Assembly: GCA_030151225.1 (NCBI GenBank)
Contig: JASLEG010000034.1
Span: forward strand, 1 to 18,279
Length of the DNA: 18,279 nt
Reading direction: 5' to 3'
From: Burkholderia sp.
Lineage (GTDB): Bacteria > Pseudomonadota > Gammaproteobacteria > Burkholderiales > Burkholderiaceae
The notes under the pieces are model-generated. The model searched no databases. It was not told the origin of the DNA and saw only the letters and a program-made list of their open reading frames with translations. This document shows positions 1 to 7,697 of the stretch, piece after piece (the stretch's first letter is position 1; each line of letters opens with the position of its first letter). A program made the translations under genes and the position numbers.

Positions 1-1241
1 GCCACGCCTTCGCCGGCCACGCGCGTGGTGCTGAAGATGCCGGCCGCCATGCCGGCGCGCGATTTCGGCACCACGCTGATCGACAGCCCGTCCATGAGCC
101 CCCACGGCAGCCCCGCGCCCACGCCGATCGCGAGCATCGGCCCGATCGCGGCGCCGTGCGCGAGGCCCTCGGCGTCGCCGCGCAGCGCGCCGGCCAGCCA
201 CTGCAGGCCCCCCGCCGCGATCGCGAGACCGAGGCCCGAGATCGCCCCGGCCGACAGCCGGCGCGTGAGCGCCGCGGCCACCAGCGGCACCACCAGCATC
301 GGCGCGGACAGCGCCAGCATCAGCGCCGCCGCGTGAATCTCGTCGTAGCCGTCCACGCCGATGAAGCGCAGCGGCAGCACCACCAGCAGCACGATGTAGC
401 AGTAACAGGTGGCGACCGGCAGCACCTGCACGCCGACGAAGCGCGGATAGCGGAACAGCGAGAGATCGAGCATCGGCCGCGCGGCGCGCATCTCGATCGC
501 GACGAACGCCAGCGCCGCCATGGCCGCCACCGCGAGCAGCACCAGCACGCGCGTCGATTCCCAGCCTCGCGAGGGCGCCTCGATCAGGCCCCAGGTGAAG
601 CCGGCGAGCGCCACGGTGAAGCTCGCCGCACCGGCCAGATCGAGCCGCCGCGCCTGCGGATCGCGCGATTCGCGCATGCGCGGCACGCCCGCGGCGAGCG
701 ACAGCAGGCCGAGCGCGGCCCCCGCGCCGAAGATCGTGCGCCAGCCGACGTGCGCGATCAGCCAGCCGGCCAGCACCGGCCCGAAGGCGAGGCCGATGCC
801 GAAGGTCGTGCCGAGCGCGCTGAAGGCGCGGGTGCGCGCCGCGCCGTCGAATTCCTGGGCGAGCGCGGCCGTGCCGCCGGCCAGTGCCGCCGCGGCGGCG
901 GCGCCCTGGGCGGCGCGCAGCAGGTCCACCGCCGCGATCGACGGCGCGAAGCCGAGCGCGATCGAGGCCAGCGAGAAGCCGGCCACGCCGCCGGCGAACA
1001 GGCGCTTGCGGCCGAAGCGGTCCGCCAGCGCGCCGGCGGCCATCAGCAGGCTGCCGAACGCGAGCATGAAGGCATTGGTGATCCAGGCGATCGCCGCCGG
1101 GCTGCCGCCGAGGTCGCGGCCGATCGCCGGGGTGGCCACGGCGCCGCCGGAAAAGGCGAGCGGCAGCATCAGCGCGGCCGTGCAGACGGCGCCGAGCACC
1201 ATCAGGCGGCGCGTGACGTCGGGGGAAGGGGAGGTATGCAT
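1..1241 (-). CDS. MFS drug-exporter-like transporter, C-terminus cut by window edge
   Basis: A reverse-strand frame is open from the ATG at 1241 to the window edge, giving 413 residues without a stop. The protein is very hydrophobic and has major facilitator hallmarks: motif A, GALADRFGRKR, at residues 70-80; a motif B-like segment around Arg109; and a motif C-like GPVLAG at 154-159 followed by WRTIF. The motif C-like segment suggests a drug:H+ antiporter (DHA) of the EmrB/QacA style, acting in the inner membrane; the substrate cannot be told. AGGAG lies 8 nt before the ATG and fixes the start. It diverges from the LysR gene at 1374 across a 132-nt gap, the usual layout for a regulator and its target. 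The missing end is outside the window, so I see no sign of a broken gene. Confidence 0.9.
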   Translation of the reverse strand, partial: MHTSPSPDVTRRLMVLGAVCTAALMLPLAFSGGAVATPAIGRDLGGSPAAIAWITNAFMLAFGSLLMAAGALADRFGRKRLFAGGVAGFSLASIALGFAPSIAAVDLLRAAQGAAAAAALAGGTAALAQEFDGAARTRAFSALGTTFGIGLAFGPVLAGWLIAHVGWRTIFGAGAALGLLSLAAGVPRMRESRDPQARRLDLAGAASFTVALAGFTWGLIEAPSRGWESTRVLVLLAVAAMAALAFVAIEMRAARPMLDLSLFRYPRFVGVQVLPVATCYCYIVLLVVLPLRFIGVDGYDEIHAAALMLALSAPMLVVPLVAAALTRRLSAGAISGLGLAIAAGGLQWLAGALRGDAEGLAHGAAIGPMLAIGVGAGLPWGLMDGLSISVVPKSRAGMAAGIFSTTRVAGEGV

Positions 1242-1323
1242 CGAAAGGGCTCCTGTCGGGTTGGCGGGAGCGACAGACGATAAATCGGATTCAATCGCGG
1301 AAAAACCACGTAGGAATCCGTGC

Positions 1324-1346
1324 ATAACGGAGTTATATTCCGGAAT
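1324..1346. promoter_or_regulatory. Putative LysR operator in the MFS/LysR divergent region
   Basis: The 132-nt divergent region holds an interrupted inverted repeat, ATAAC-GGA-GTTAT (1324-1336). It fits the T-N11-A pattern of LysR-type boxes. It is followed directly by the perfect palindrome ATTCCGGAAT (1337-1346). Either could bind the adjacent regulator. Binding is inferred from position and symmetry only. Confidence 0.45.
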
Positions 1347-1373
1347 CCTCACCTGAACGGAATCGATTCCTCG

Positions 1374-2264
1374 ATGGATTCGCTGAACGGCATCGTCGCC
1401 TTCGTGCGCACGGCGGAAACGCTGAGCTTCGTGGCGGCCGGGCGCAAGCTCGGCATCTCGGCCTCGGCCGTGGGCAAGAGCATCGCGAAGCTCGAGCAGT
1501 CGCTCGGCGTGCGGCTGTTCCAGCGCACCACGCGGCGCGTCACGCTGACCGAGGAGGGGCGCCATTTCCACGAGCGCTGCCATCGCATCCTCGAGGAACT
1601 GCGCGACGCCGAGGCGATGCTCGCGGAATCGGCGCAGACCCCGCGCGGCCGGCTGCGCGTGAGCCTGCCCGTGATCGGCTACCGCTTCCTGCTGCCGGTG
1701 CTGCCGGGCTTCCGGGCGCGCCATCCCGACATCGAGCTCGATCTGGACTTCAACGACCGCCTGGTGGACGTGATCGAGGGCGGCTTCGACGCGGTGATCC
1801 GCAGCGGCGCGCTCGGCGATTCGAGCCTGATGTCGCGGCGGCTCGGGCCGTTCCGCTTCGTGCTGTGCGCGTCGCCCGAGTACGTCGCGCGCGCCCGCGT
1901 GCCGGGCTCGCTGGCGGCGCTGGCCGAGCACGACTGCGTGCGCTACCGCTTTCCCTCCACCGGCAAGCTGCAGCCGTGGGCACTGCTGCCCGACGGGGCC
2001 GAGCCGCCGGGGCTGCGCACGGCGATGACGTGCAACAACATGGAGGCGCTGCGCGGCGCCGTGATCGCGGGCTTCGGGATCGGCTTCATGCCCGATTTCC
2101 TGGCGCGCGACGCGCTGGCAAGCGGCGCGCTGGTGGAACTGCTCGCCGCGCACACGCTCGCGCCGGGGCAGTTCTCGGTGCTGTGGCCGTCGAGCCGGCA
2201 ACTGTCGCCGAAGCTGCGCGTGTTCGTCGATTACCTGTGCGAGCACCTGTTTGCCGAGGCGTGA
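1374..2264 (+). CDS. LysR-family transcriptional regulator (CrgA-like)
   Basis: This 296-residue protein has a typical LysR layout. The N-terminal winged helix-turn-helix covers about residues 1-60, with FVAAGRKLGISASAVGKSI as the recognition region and LFQRTTRRVTLTEEG as the wing. A periplasmic-binding-protein-like effector domain runs from about residue 90. I chose the ATG at 1374 (MDSLNGIVAFV) rather than the in-frame ATG at 1320, because LysR proteins begin just before this helix and the extra 18 residues look non-coding and overlap the operator-like repeats. It probably controls the divergent MFS exporter and itself. It resembles the CrgA subgroup common in Burkholderia; the inducer is unknown. 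It ends 15 nt from the convergent DJ-1/PfpI gene. Confidence 0.93.
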   Translation: MDSLNGIVAFVRTAETLSFVAAGRKLGISASAVGKSIAKLEQSLGVRLFQRTTRRVTLTEEGRHFHERCHRILEELRDAEAMLAESAQTPRGRLRVSLPVIGYRFLLPVLPGFRARHPDIELDLDFNDRLVDVIEGGFDAVIRSGALGDSSLMSRRLGPFRFVLCASPEYVARARVPGSLAALAEHDCVRYRFPSTGKLQPWALLPDGAEPPGLRTAMTCNNMEALRGAVIAGFGIGFMPDFLARDALASGALVELLAAHTLAPGQFSVLWPSSRQLSPKLRVFVDYLCEHLFAEA

Positions 2265-2279
2265 GGCGCTCGACGTGAC

Positions 2280-2864
2280 CTACGCGTGCCGCTTCGCCAC
2301 GTCGCCGCCCGGCTTGTCGCCGCGCTTCGCCACCAGGCTGTCGATCAGCGTCGCGACGAAGGCGGGGAGGTCGTCGGGTTTGCGGCTCGTGATCAGGTTG
2401 CGATCCTGCACCACGCGTTCGTCCACCCATTCGCCGCCGGCGTTGCGGATGTCGTCCTGCAGGCTCGGCCAGCTCGTCATCCGGTGGCCCTTCACGATGC
2501 CGGCCGAGATCGGCAGCCAGCCGCCGTGACAGATCACGGCGATCGGCTTGTCGGCCGCGTGGGCTTCGCTGACGAAGCGGCGCGCGGCCGGGATCATGCG
2601 GATCGCGTCGCCGTTCACGACACCGCCGGGCAGCACCACGGCGTCGTAATCGTCGGCGCGCACGTCGTCGAAGCTGCGGTCCACGTGCGTACGCTCGCCC
2701 TTGTCGACGTGCCGGTAGCCCTGAATCTCGCCGCCTTTCTGCGAGATCACGTCGACCGTTGCACCCTCGGCCAGCAACGCGCGCTGCGGCTCGGTCAATT
2801 CGGCCTGCTCGAATCCGTCGACGGCGAGAATGGCGACCCTGCAATCGTTCAGTTTTCCGCTCAT
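2280..2864 (-). CDS. DJ-1/PfpI family protein (type 1 glutamine amidotransferase-like)
   Basis: This 194-residue protein matches the PfpI/YhbO branch of the DJ-1 superfamily in length and motifs. The nucleophile elbow is AVICHGGW, with Cys112 and His113. The acidic partner is probably Glu22 in GFEQAELTEP, and the LPGG loop is at about 78-81. Family members are reported as stress-protective hydrolases or deglycases, or have unclear activity, so the substrate is left open. AGGAG upstream supports the ATG at 2864 over the longer in-frame ORF reaching 3014. It lies 156 nt downstream of the LysE-type exporter on the same strand and could be co-transcribed, or expressed from its own promoter near 2900-3000. 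Confidence 0.9.
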   Translation of the reverse strand: MSGKLNDCRVAILAVDGFEQAELTEPQRALLAEGATVDVISQKGGEIQGYRHVDKGERTHVDRSFDDVRADDYDAVVLPGGVVNGDAIRMIPAARRFVSEAHAADKPIAVICHGGWLPISAGIVKGHRMTSWPSLQDDIRNAGGEWVDERVVQDRNLITSRKPDDLPAFVATLIDSLVAKRGDKPGGDVAKRHA

Positions 2865-2993
2865 GAGATGGCTCCTGGTTCGAAATCGGCGCCGAGGCGC
2901 CGGGGCCACCGTGTCGAGCAAGCGTCGTGCCGTCCTTTTTGCGCGCCAGCCGGCGCGGTTGTGCGGCGGATGCAGGTGGAATTTGCAAAACCA

Positions 2994-3006
2994 TGTCGTT
3001 TCGACA
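2994..3006. promoter_or_regulatory. 13-bp inverted repeat upstream of the DJ-1/PfpI gene
   Basis: TGTCG-TTT-CGACA is a perfect interrupted palindrome in the 156-nt gap between the lysE-type gene and the PfpI gene. It lies about 130 nt upstream of the PfpI start, next to AT-rich sequence that could be a promoter. No regulator can be named. Confidence 0.3.
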
Positions 3007-3020
3007 GGGCACATTCGATA

Positions 3021-3656
3021 TCAGGCGCCCCAGTGCCATGCATCGAGCGCCATCTTCACGGCCAGCGCGAACAGCATCGCCGCCATCGCCCGGCGCTGCA
3101 CGCGCAGCCAGCGCGGCCGCGCGGCGAGAAAGCCGGCCAGCGAGCCCGAGGACACCGCCACGGCGGCGTTGACGAGCGCGAACGCCCCCACCAGCGACGT
3201 GCCCAGCAGCATCGACTGGCGGAACACGCTGCCGGCGCGGTGATCGATGAACTGCGGCAGCAGCGACAGGAAGATCATCGCGAGCTTGGGGTTCAGCAGG
3301 CTGGTGGCGGTGCCCATCGCGAACAGCCGCGCGGGCCGCTCCACGGCCTGCGTGTCGCGCACCTCCAGCGGCGAACGCCCGCCCGGGCGCACCGCCTGCC
3401 AGGCCAGGTGGCACAGATACAGCGCGCCGATCGCGGCCAGCACGCGCCCCGCGCCGGGGATCGTCAGGAAGATCGCGGTGATGCCGAAGGCCGCGCCGAA
3501 CATGTAGATCAGGTAGCCGAGCATCACGCCGGCCAGCGAGGTGAGCCCGGCGCGCGGGCCCTGCGACACCGAGCGCGACATCACGTACACCATGTTCGGC
3601 CCCGGCGTGATCGCGAGCATGCCGCCCACCGTGACGAATTCCACCATCGTGCCCAT
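3021..3656 (-). CDS. LysE/RhtB family amino-acid exporter
   Basis: This 211-residue membrane protein has the LysE/RhtB signature near the N-terminus: ITPGPN at residues 16-21, then a GPRAGL segment at 33-38. A conserved LLNPK motif lies at 120-124. About six hydrophobic segments are visible, as usual for the family. It likely exports an amino acid or derivative across the inner membrane; the substrate is unknown. AAGGAGG sits 6 nt before the ATG at 3656, an excellent ribosome site. It diverges from the LysR gene at 3788 across 131 nt, so that regulator is the obvious candidate to control it. Confidence 0.93.
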   Translation of the reverse strand: MGTMVEFVTVGGMLAITPGPNMVYVMSRSVSQGPRAGLTSLAGVMLGYLIYMFGAAFGITAIFLTIPGAGRVLAAIGALYLCHLAWQAVRPGGRSPLEVRDTQAVERPARLFAMGTATSLLNPKLAMIFLSLLPQFIDHRAGSVFRQSMLLGTSLVGAFALVNAAVAVSSGSLAGFLAARPRWLRVQRRAMAAMLFALAVKMALDAWHWGA

Positions 3657-3759
3657 GCCTCGCCTCCTTCGGGTTGCCGTGCCTGGCGTCGAGACGCGAC
3701 GCGCCTCGTTGAAACCCAGTATCGGCGCGCCGGACGATCCCGTAAAACGGATTAAACTT

Positions 3760-3781
3760 ACGAAATTCGTCAGAAATTCTG
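3760..3781. promoter_or_regulatory. Two abutting 11-bp inverted repeats, putative LysR operator
   Basis: ACGAAATTCGT (3760-3770) and CAGAAATTCTG (3771-3781) are each perfect 5-1-5 inverted repeats. They abut, so their centres are 11 bp apart, and they end 6 nt before the LysR ATG at 3788. They share the core GAAATTC. Their position suggests autoregulation of the LysR gene and control of the divergent exporter. This is inferred from symmetry and position. Confidence 0.5.
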
Positions 3782-3787
3782 AAGACC

Positions 3788-4648
3788 ATGAAAAAGCTCG
3801 ATCTCGACGTGCTGGAAATGGTGGTGGCGATCGCCGATACCGGGTCGTTCGCGCGCGCGGCGGAGGCGGTGCACCGCTCCTCGTCGGCCGTGAGCATGCA
3901 GGTGAAGGTGCTCGAGGATGCGCTCGGCAAGCCGCTGTTCGTGCGCAGCACGCGCCAGCTCGCGATCACGCACGACGGGCGCACCATCGTCGATTACGGG
4001 CGGCGCCTGCTGGCGATGCGCGAGGAAGCATGGGCTTCGGTGGTGCGACCCGAGGTGCGCGGGCGCGTGACGATCGGCGTGCCCGACGATTACGCCTCCA
4101 CGCTGCTGCCGTCGGTGCTGCGCAAGTTCGCGATCGCGCATCCGCGCGTGGAGATCCGGGTGATCGGGTTGTCGAGCACGGCGCTGGTGCCGCTGATCCG
4201 CGACAACACGGTGGATCTGGCCTGCATCACGCGCACCCGCGGCATGCCCGGCGAATTCATCCGCCACGAGCCGATGGTGTGGGCCGCGGCCTCGGGCAAC
4301 GGCGTGTCGAACACGCCGGTGTGGAGCGAGCGGCCGCTGTCGATCGCGGTGTTCTCGCATGGCAGCGCCGCGCGCGCGCGGGCGATCGGCGCGCTGAATC
4401 AGGCGGGCATCAAGTATCGGATGTCCTACGAGAGCCCGAGCCTGCTCGGCGTGATCAGCATGGTGGAGGCGGGGCTCGCGATCGCGCCGCTCGCGCGCTG
4501 CAGCGTGCCCGCGCATCTGCAGCACGTGGGCGAGGCGGAAGGACTGCCGGCGCTCGGCGATCTGGAGGTGGTGCTCGCGCGCAGCGCGAAGTCGGCGCGG
4601 CCGCCGTGCGATTTCCTGGCCGATCAGATGCTGGCGGACCTGCGCTGA
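3788..4648 (+). CDS. LysR-family transcriptional regulator
   Basis: This 286-residue protein has an N-terminal LysR helix-turn-helix. MKKLDLDVLEMVVAIADTGS leads into FARAAEAVHRSSSAVSMQVK, and the wing is LFVRSTRQLAITHDG. A substrate-binding domain starts at about residue 88 with RVTIGVPDDY. The start is the ATG at 3788; no convincing Shine-Dalgarno is visible because the operator-like repeats occupy that space. It diverges from the lysE-type exporter and probably regulates it. Its end is 8 nt from the convergent hemolysin III gene. The effector is unknown. Confidence 0.93.
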   Translation: MKKLDLDVLEMVVAIADTGSFARAAEAVHRSSSAVSMQVKVLEDALGKPLFVRSTRQLAITHDGRTIVDYGRRLLAMREEAWASVVRPEVRGRVTIGVPDDYASTLLPSVLRKFAIAHPRVEIRVIGLSSTALVPLIRDNTVDLACITRTRGMPGEFIRHEPMVWAAASGNGVSNTPVWSERPLSIAVFSHGSAARARAIGALNQAGIKYRMSYESPSLLGVISMVEAGLAIAPLARCSVPAHLQHVGEAEGLPALGDLEVVLARSAKSARPPCDFLADQMLADLR

Positions 4649-4656
4649 GCGCGCGA

Positions 4657-5277
4657 CTACATGATGTAGACGGCCACGCTGACGAACTGGCAGAGGCTGC
4701 CGCCGAGCACGAACAGGTGCCAGATGCCGTGGCCGTGGCGGATCCGCTCGTCGTTGATGAAGAAGTAGATGCCGGCGCTGTACAGCACGCCGCCGGCCAC
4801 GAGCCAGGCCACGCCGTCCGGCGACAGCGCCGCCACCAGCGGGCGCATCGCGATCACGCCGAGCCAGCCCATCAGCACGTACAGGATCATCGACACGATG
4901 CGGGTGCGGCGCCCGAGCGTGAGTTCCTGCACGATGCCGAACAGCGCGAGGCCCCACACGATGCCGAACAGGGTCCAGCCCCACGGGCCGCGCAGCGAGA
5001 TCAGCGTGAACGGCGTGTAGCTGCCCGCGATCAGCAGGTAGATGGCCGAGTGGTCGCACTTCTGCAGGATCGCCTTCAGGCGCGGCTTCTTCACGCTGTG
5101 ATAGAGCGTGGAGACGGCATAGAGCACGAGCAGCGCCGCGCCGTAGATGCTTGCGCTGACCACCCGATACGGGTCGCCCTTGAGCGCGCCCATCGTGACG
5201 AGGGTGGCGAGCCCCGCGACCGACAGCAGGGCTCCGACCAGATGCGAAATGCTGTTGAAACGTTCACCGATGACCAC
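4657..5277 (-). CDS. trhA: Hemolysin III / PAQR family membrane protein, GTG start
   Basis: The mature reading is a 206-residue seven-helix membrane protein of the HlyIII/TrhA (PAQR) family. Putative metal ligands appear in the expected places: Ser56 and His60 in STLYHS, Asp75 in CDHSAIYLLIAGSYTPF, and His183/His187 in the HGIWH segment. A bacterial role in membrane fluidity homeostasis has been proposed for the family; haemolysis is only its historical name. A longer ATG-led ORF reaches 5409, but its first 44 residues are Arg/Pro-rich and unlike the family. AGAGG lies 7 nt before the GTG at 5277, and translation from there gives VVIGERFNSISH, the usual family N-terminus, so I chose it. It is convergent with the LysR gene. 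Confidence 0.88.
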   Translation of the reverse strand: MVIGERFNSISHLVGALLSVAGLATLVTMGALKGDPYRVVSASIYGAALLVLYAVSTLYHSVKKPRLKAILQKCDHSAIYLLIAGSYTPFTLISLRGPWGWTLFGIVWGLALFGIVQELTLGRRTRIVSMILYVLMGWLGVIAMRPLVAALSPDGVAWLVAGGVLYSAGIYFFINDERIRHGHGIWHLFVLGGSLCQFVSVAVYIM

Positions 5278-5298
5278 GATGCGACCTCTGTTGCCTGA

Positions 5299-5314
5299 CC
5301 GGAACGGATTCCGG
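5299..5314. promoter_or_regulatory. CCGGAA-N4-TTCCGG inverted repeat upstream of trhA
   Basis: A perfect 6-bp inverted repeat with a 4-nt spacer lies about 22 nt upstream of the chosen GTG start of the hemolysin III gene. It could be an operator or a 5' UTR hairpin. It resembles the TTCCGGAA palindromes at 1338-1345 and 17484-17512. Confidence 0.3.
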
Positions 5315-5414
5315 AGTTGACCAATACCGTGAAGATCCGCCCGCGCATGGGCCCGGTTCCTTTCCGGGGTGTCGGCGGGCGGCGCCGAAAACTGAATCGG
5401 GGATGACACGGGCC

Positions 5415-5429
5415 CGAGGCGGCGCCTCG
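5415..5429 (-). terminator. Hairpin downstream of pip, possible terminator
   Basis: CGAGGC-GGC-GCCTCG (plus strand) forms a 6-bp stem 20 nt beyond the stop codon of the prolyl aminopeptidase gene. No T-tract follows on the minus strand, so it is at most a weak or Rho-assisted terminator. The rest of the 172-nt gap 5278-5449 is the trhA upstream region. Confidence 0.3.
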
Positions 5430-5449
5430 ACCTGTTCGCCGTCTTCCCG

Positions 5450-6385
5450 CTACGTCGACGCGAATCGATCGGTGGCGGAAATCAGCGCGTGCAGGATGCC
5501 GGGCTCGTCGAACGCGTGGCCCGCATCCGGCACGATTTCGAAGCTGGCCTGCGGCCAGGCCTTCGCCAGATCCCAGGCCGTCTTCGCCGGCGTGGCCACG
5601 TCGTAGCGGCCCTGCACGATCACGCCCGGAATGCCGGCGAGCCGGTGCGCGTCGCGCAGCAGCTGGCCTTCCTCGACGAAGCCGCGATTGACGAAGAAGT
5701 GGTTCTCGATGCGCGCGAACGCGAGCGCGTAGTGCGGGTCGTCGAACGCCGCGGCCAGCTTCGCGTTCGGCAGCAGCGTGATGGTGCGGCCTTCCCACAC
5801 GCTCCAGGCGCGCGCGGCGGCGAGCCTGGCGGCCTCGTCGTCGCCGGTCAGGCGGCGGTGGTAGGCGGCCATCAGGTCGTCGCGCTCGGCTTCGGGGATC
5901 GGCGCGAGGAAGGCTTCCCACAGGTCCGGGAACAGCCACGACGCGCCTTCCTGGTAGTACCAGAGCAGCTCGGCACGGCGCAGCGTGAAGATGCCGCGCA
6001 CCACGAGCTCGCTGACGTGCTCGGAATGCGTCTCGGCGTAGGCGAGCGCCAGCGCGCTGCCCCACGAGCCGCCGAACACCAGCCAGCGCTCGACGCCCGC
6101 CATCTCGCGCAGCCGCTCGATGTCGGCCACCAGATGCTGGGTGGTGTTGTGCTCGAGGCTCGCGTGCGGCGTGGAGCGGCCGCAGCCGCGCTGGTCGAAC
6201 AGCAGCACGTCGTAGCGGGCCGGGTCGAACAGGCGCCGATGGCTGGGCCGGCAGCCGGCGCCGGGGCCGCCGTGCAGGAACACGGCCGGCTTCGCGCCCG
6301 GCGTGCCGCAGCGCTCCCAGTACAGTCGATGGCCGTCGCCGGTCTCGAGATAACCGTGTGCGTAGGGTTCGATGGACGGGTACAT
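5450..6385 (-). CDS. pip: Prolyl aminopeptidase (proline iminopeptidase)
   Basis: This 311-residue alpha/beta hydrolase of peptidase family S33 removes N-terminal proline from peptides in the cytoplasm. The oxyanion motif HGGPG is at 38-42 and the nucleophile elbow GGSWGS has Ser107. Asp262 (GRYDVATP) and His290 (DAGHAF) complete the triad. DQRGCGRSTPH at about 64-74 and the cap-region sequence are also typical, and the length matches the family. GGAG lies about 9 nt before the ATG at 6385. It is a single-gene unit, 222 nt from the divergent glycine-zipper gene, with no functional link to its neighbours evident. Confidence 0.95.
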   Translation of the reverse strand: MYPSIEPYAHGYLETGDGHRLYWERCGTPGAKPAVFLHGGPGAGCRPSHRRLFDPARYDVLLFDQRGCGRSTPHASLEHNTTQHLVADIERLREMAGVERWLVFGGSWGSALALAYAETHSEHVSELVVRGIFTLRRAELLWYYQEGASWLFPDLWEAFLAPIPEAERDDLMAAYHRRLTGDDEAARLAAARAWSVWEGRTITLLPNAKLAAAFDDPHYALAFARIENHFFVNRGFVEEGQLLRDAHRLAGIPGVIVQGRYDVATPAKTAWDLAKAWPQASFEIVPDAGHAFDEPGILHALISATDRFAST

Positions 6386-6553
6386 GCGACGGGCTCCGGT
6401 GATATGGCCACGCTCGCGCGGCGCTGCGACAGCCGCGTGCGTTGCGCCATTATGCCGAAGCGCGCGCCGCGATGGCGCGACGCACCATTACGGGCGCAAC
6501 GGACTTTACAGATCGTTACCCGAATCCGTGCCGGCGGCCCCGCCTGCGTTCCC

Positions 6554-6559
6554 TATACT
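6554..6559 (+). promoter_or_regulatory. Possible -10 element for the glycine-zipper gene
   Basis: TATACT lies 49 nt before the ATG at 6608, in a locally AT-richer stretch of the pip/glycine-zipper divergent region. No good sigma-70 -35 hexamer is found 16-18 nt upstream, so this is tentative. Confidence 0.3.
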
Positions 6560-6607
6560 CGTGCCGTTTCCCATGGCATTCGCGCGTGGCTCGCGCCCGA
6601 TCTCACG

Positions 6608-7681
6608 ATGGTTTTCTCCTCTCCGAATCCGCAGCCGCGCGCCGGCGTGTCGTTCCGTTTCGACGTATCCGCGAAGACCTGGCTGCTGCCCGTGGTGGCC
6701 GCTGTCGCGCTGCTCGCGCAGGGTGCCCGGGCGCAGTCGCAGCCCGGTTATGGGCCGGGGCCCGGCATGAACGCGCCGGCCGGCTACCCGCAGGGCGATC
6801 AGGACGACGACGATGATCAACCGGGCGCGGCGCCCGGTGGCTATCCGCAGCAGCAGCCGGCCCAGCCGCAGAACGCGCCGCCGATCTACGGCCAGCCGTC
6901 GGCACCGCAGCCGGGCTACGCGCCGCGTGCGGCCGATGCGCCCGGCTACGCACCGCCGTCCGGCGACGGCCAGACCAACCCGGCCTATTCTTCGCAGCCC
7001 GGTGGGCAGCCGTATCAGCCCTATTCACCGCAGCCGCAATACGGCGCGCCCGGTCATGGCGGCGCGCAGCCCGCGCAGGGCGGCTATCCGCCGCCGAACG
7101 CGGCACCGCCGTCCGATGATGACGACGACGACCAGCCCGGCTACGGACCGCAGCAGCCCGGTTACGGACCGCAACAACCCGGCTACCCGCAACCACCGGC
7201 GTACCCGCAGCAGCAACCCGGTTATCAACCGCAACCGGGCTATCAACCGCAGCCCGGCGACGATCAGGCTCCGCCGCCCGGCTATGCGCCGCCGCCGCAA
7301 GCCGGCTACGGCCAGCCGGGCTATCCGCAGGACGGCCTTGCCGTGCAATACGGCACGATCGCGGGGATCCGCCCGATCGGCGGCGGCACCAGCCCGTCCG
7401 GCGTGGCCGGCACCGTGGTGGGCGCGCTCGTGGGCGGCGTGATCGGCAACCAGTTCGGTCACGGCAGGGGACGCGGCGCGGCCACCGTGATCGGCGCGCT
7501 CGGTGGCGCGGCAGTCGGCAATCAGGTGGGCAATCAGATGAACGATGCGCCGGGCGGCTACCGCATCGACGTGCGGCTGTCGGACGGCTCGATGCGCGGC
7601 TTCGATGTGCCCGGCGTGGGCGACTGGCGCCCCGGCGACCGCGTGCGCATCGACGCGGGCAACCGGCTGTCGCGTTACTGA
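6608..7681 (+). CDS. Secreted glycine-zipper protein with Pro/Gly/Tyr/Gln repeat domain
   Basis: This 357-residue protein has three parts. A Sec signal peptide has Lys23 and a hydrophobic stretch to about 40, with likely cleavage after ARA (residue 42). A long low-complexity region (about 43-241) is built of PGY/QQPGYQPQ-type units and broken by two acidic blocks at 64-70 and 170-175. A C-terminal glycine-zipper hairpin lies at about 265-308 (GVAGTVVGALVGGVIGNQ, then GALGGAAVGNQ), followed by a small basic domain. The zipper resembles the Rickettsia 17-kDa antigen/SlyB 2TM family, which sits in the outer membrane or periplasm. There is no lipobox Cys, so it is not a classical lipoprotein. The start is the only sensible in-frame ATG; no strong Shine-Dalgarno is visible. 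The open frame extends far upstream, but that part is antisense to pip. Function is unknown; an envelope role is likely. Confidence 0.85.
   Translation: MVFSSPNPQPRAGVSFRFDVSAKTWLLPVVAAVALLAQGARAQSQPGYGPGPGMNAPAGYPQGDQDDDDDQPGAAPGGYPQQQPAQPQNAPPIYGQPSAPQPGYAPRAADAPGYAPPSGDGQTNPAYSSQPGGQPYQPYSPQPQYGAPGHGGAQPAQGGYPPPNAAPPSDDDDDDQPGYGPQQPGYGPQQPGYPQPPAYPQQQPGYQPQPGYQPQPGDDQAPPPGYAPPPQAGYGQPGYPQDGLAVQYGTIAGIRPIGGGTSPSGVAGTVVGALVGGVIGNQFGHGRGRGAATVIGALGGAAVGNQVGNQMNDAPGGYRIDVRLSDGSMRGFDVPGVGDWRPGDRVRIDAGNRLSRY
7136..7260 (+). repeat. Tandem PGYGPQQ / PGYQPQ coding repeats
   Basis: Within the glycine-zipper gene, a 21-nt unit beginning cccggctacggaccg occurs at 7136-7156 and 7157-7177 with three synonymous differences. 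Degenerate 18-21-nt copies follow to about 7260. It encodes PGYGPQQ repeats, then PGYQPQ repeats. Such arrays can vary in copy number between strains. Confidence 0.7.
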
Positions 7682-7697
7682 ACGTGCGGCCGGCGGC

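Noticed and set aside
156..1356. Long plus-strand open frames (up to 375 codons) opposite the MFS gene
   Set aside because: Their products are Arg/Ala/Gln-rich without domains, and the opposite strand encodes a clear MFS transporter; they are GC-rich antisense shadows.
2086..3987. A 633-codon minus-strand open frame across PfpI and LysE
   Set aside because: The translation is Arg-rich low-complexity sequence and the real genes lie in other frames with motifs and ribosome sites.
5278..5409. ATG at 5409 as start of the hemolysin III protein
   Set aside because: The added 44 residues are unlike the family and the GTG at 5277 has a well-spaced AGAGG.
5489..6607. Upstream extension of the glycine-zipper frame to 5489
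   Set aside because: It is antisense to the well-supported pip gene; the signal peptide begins at the ATG at 6608.
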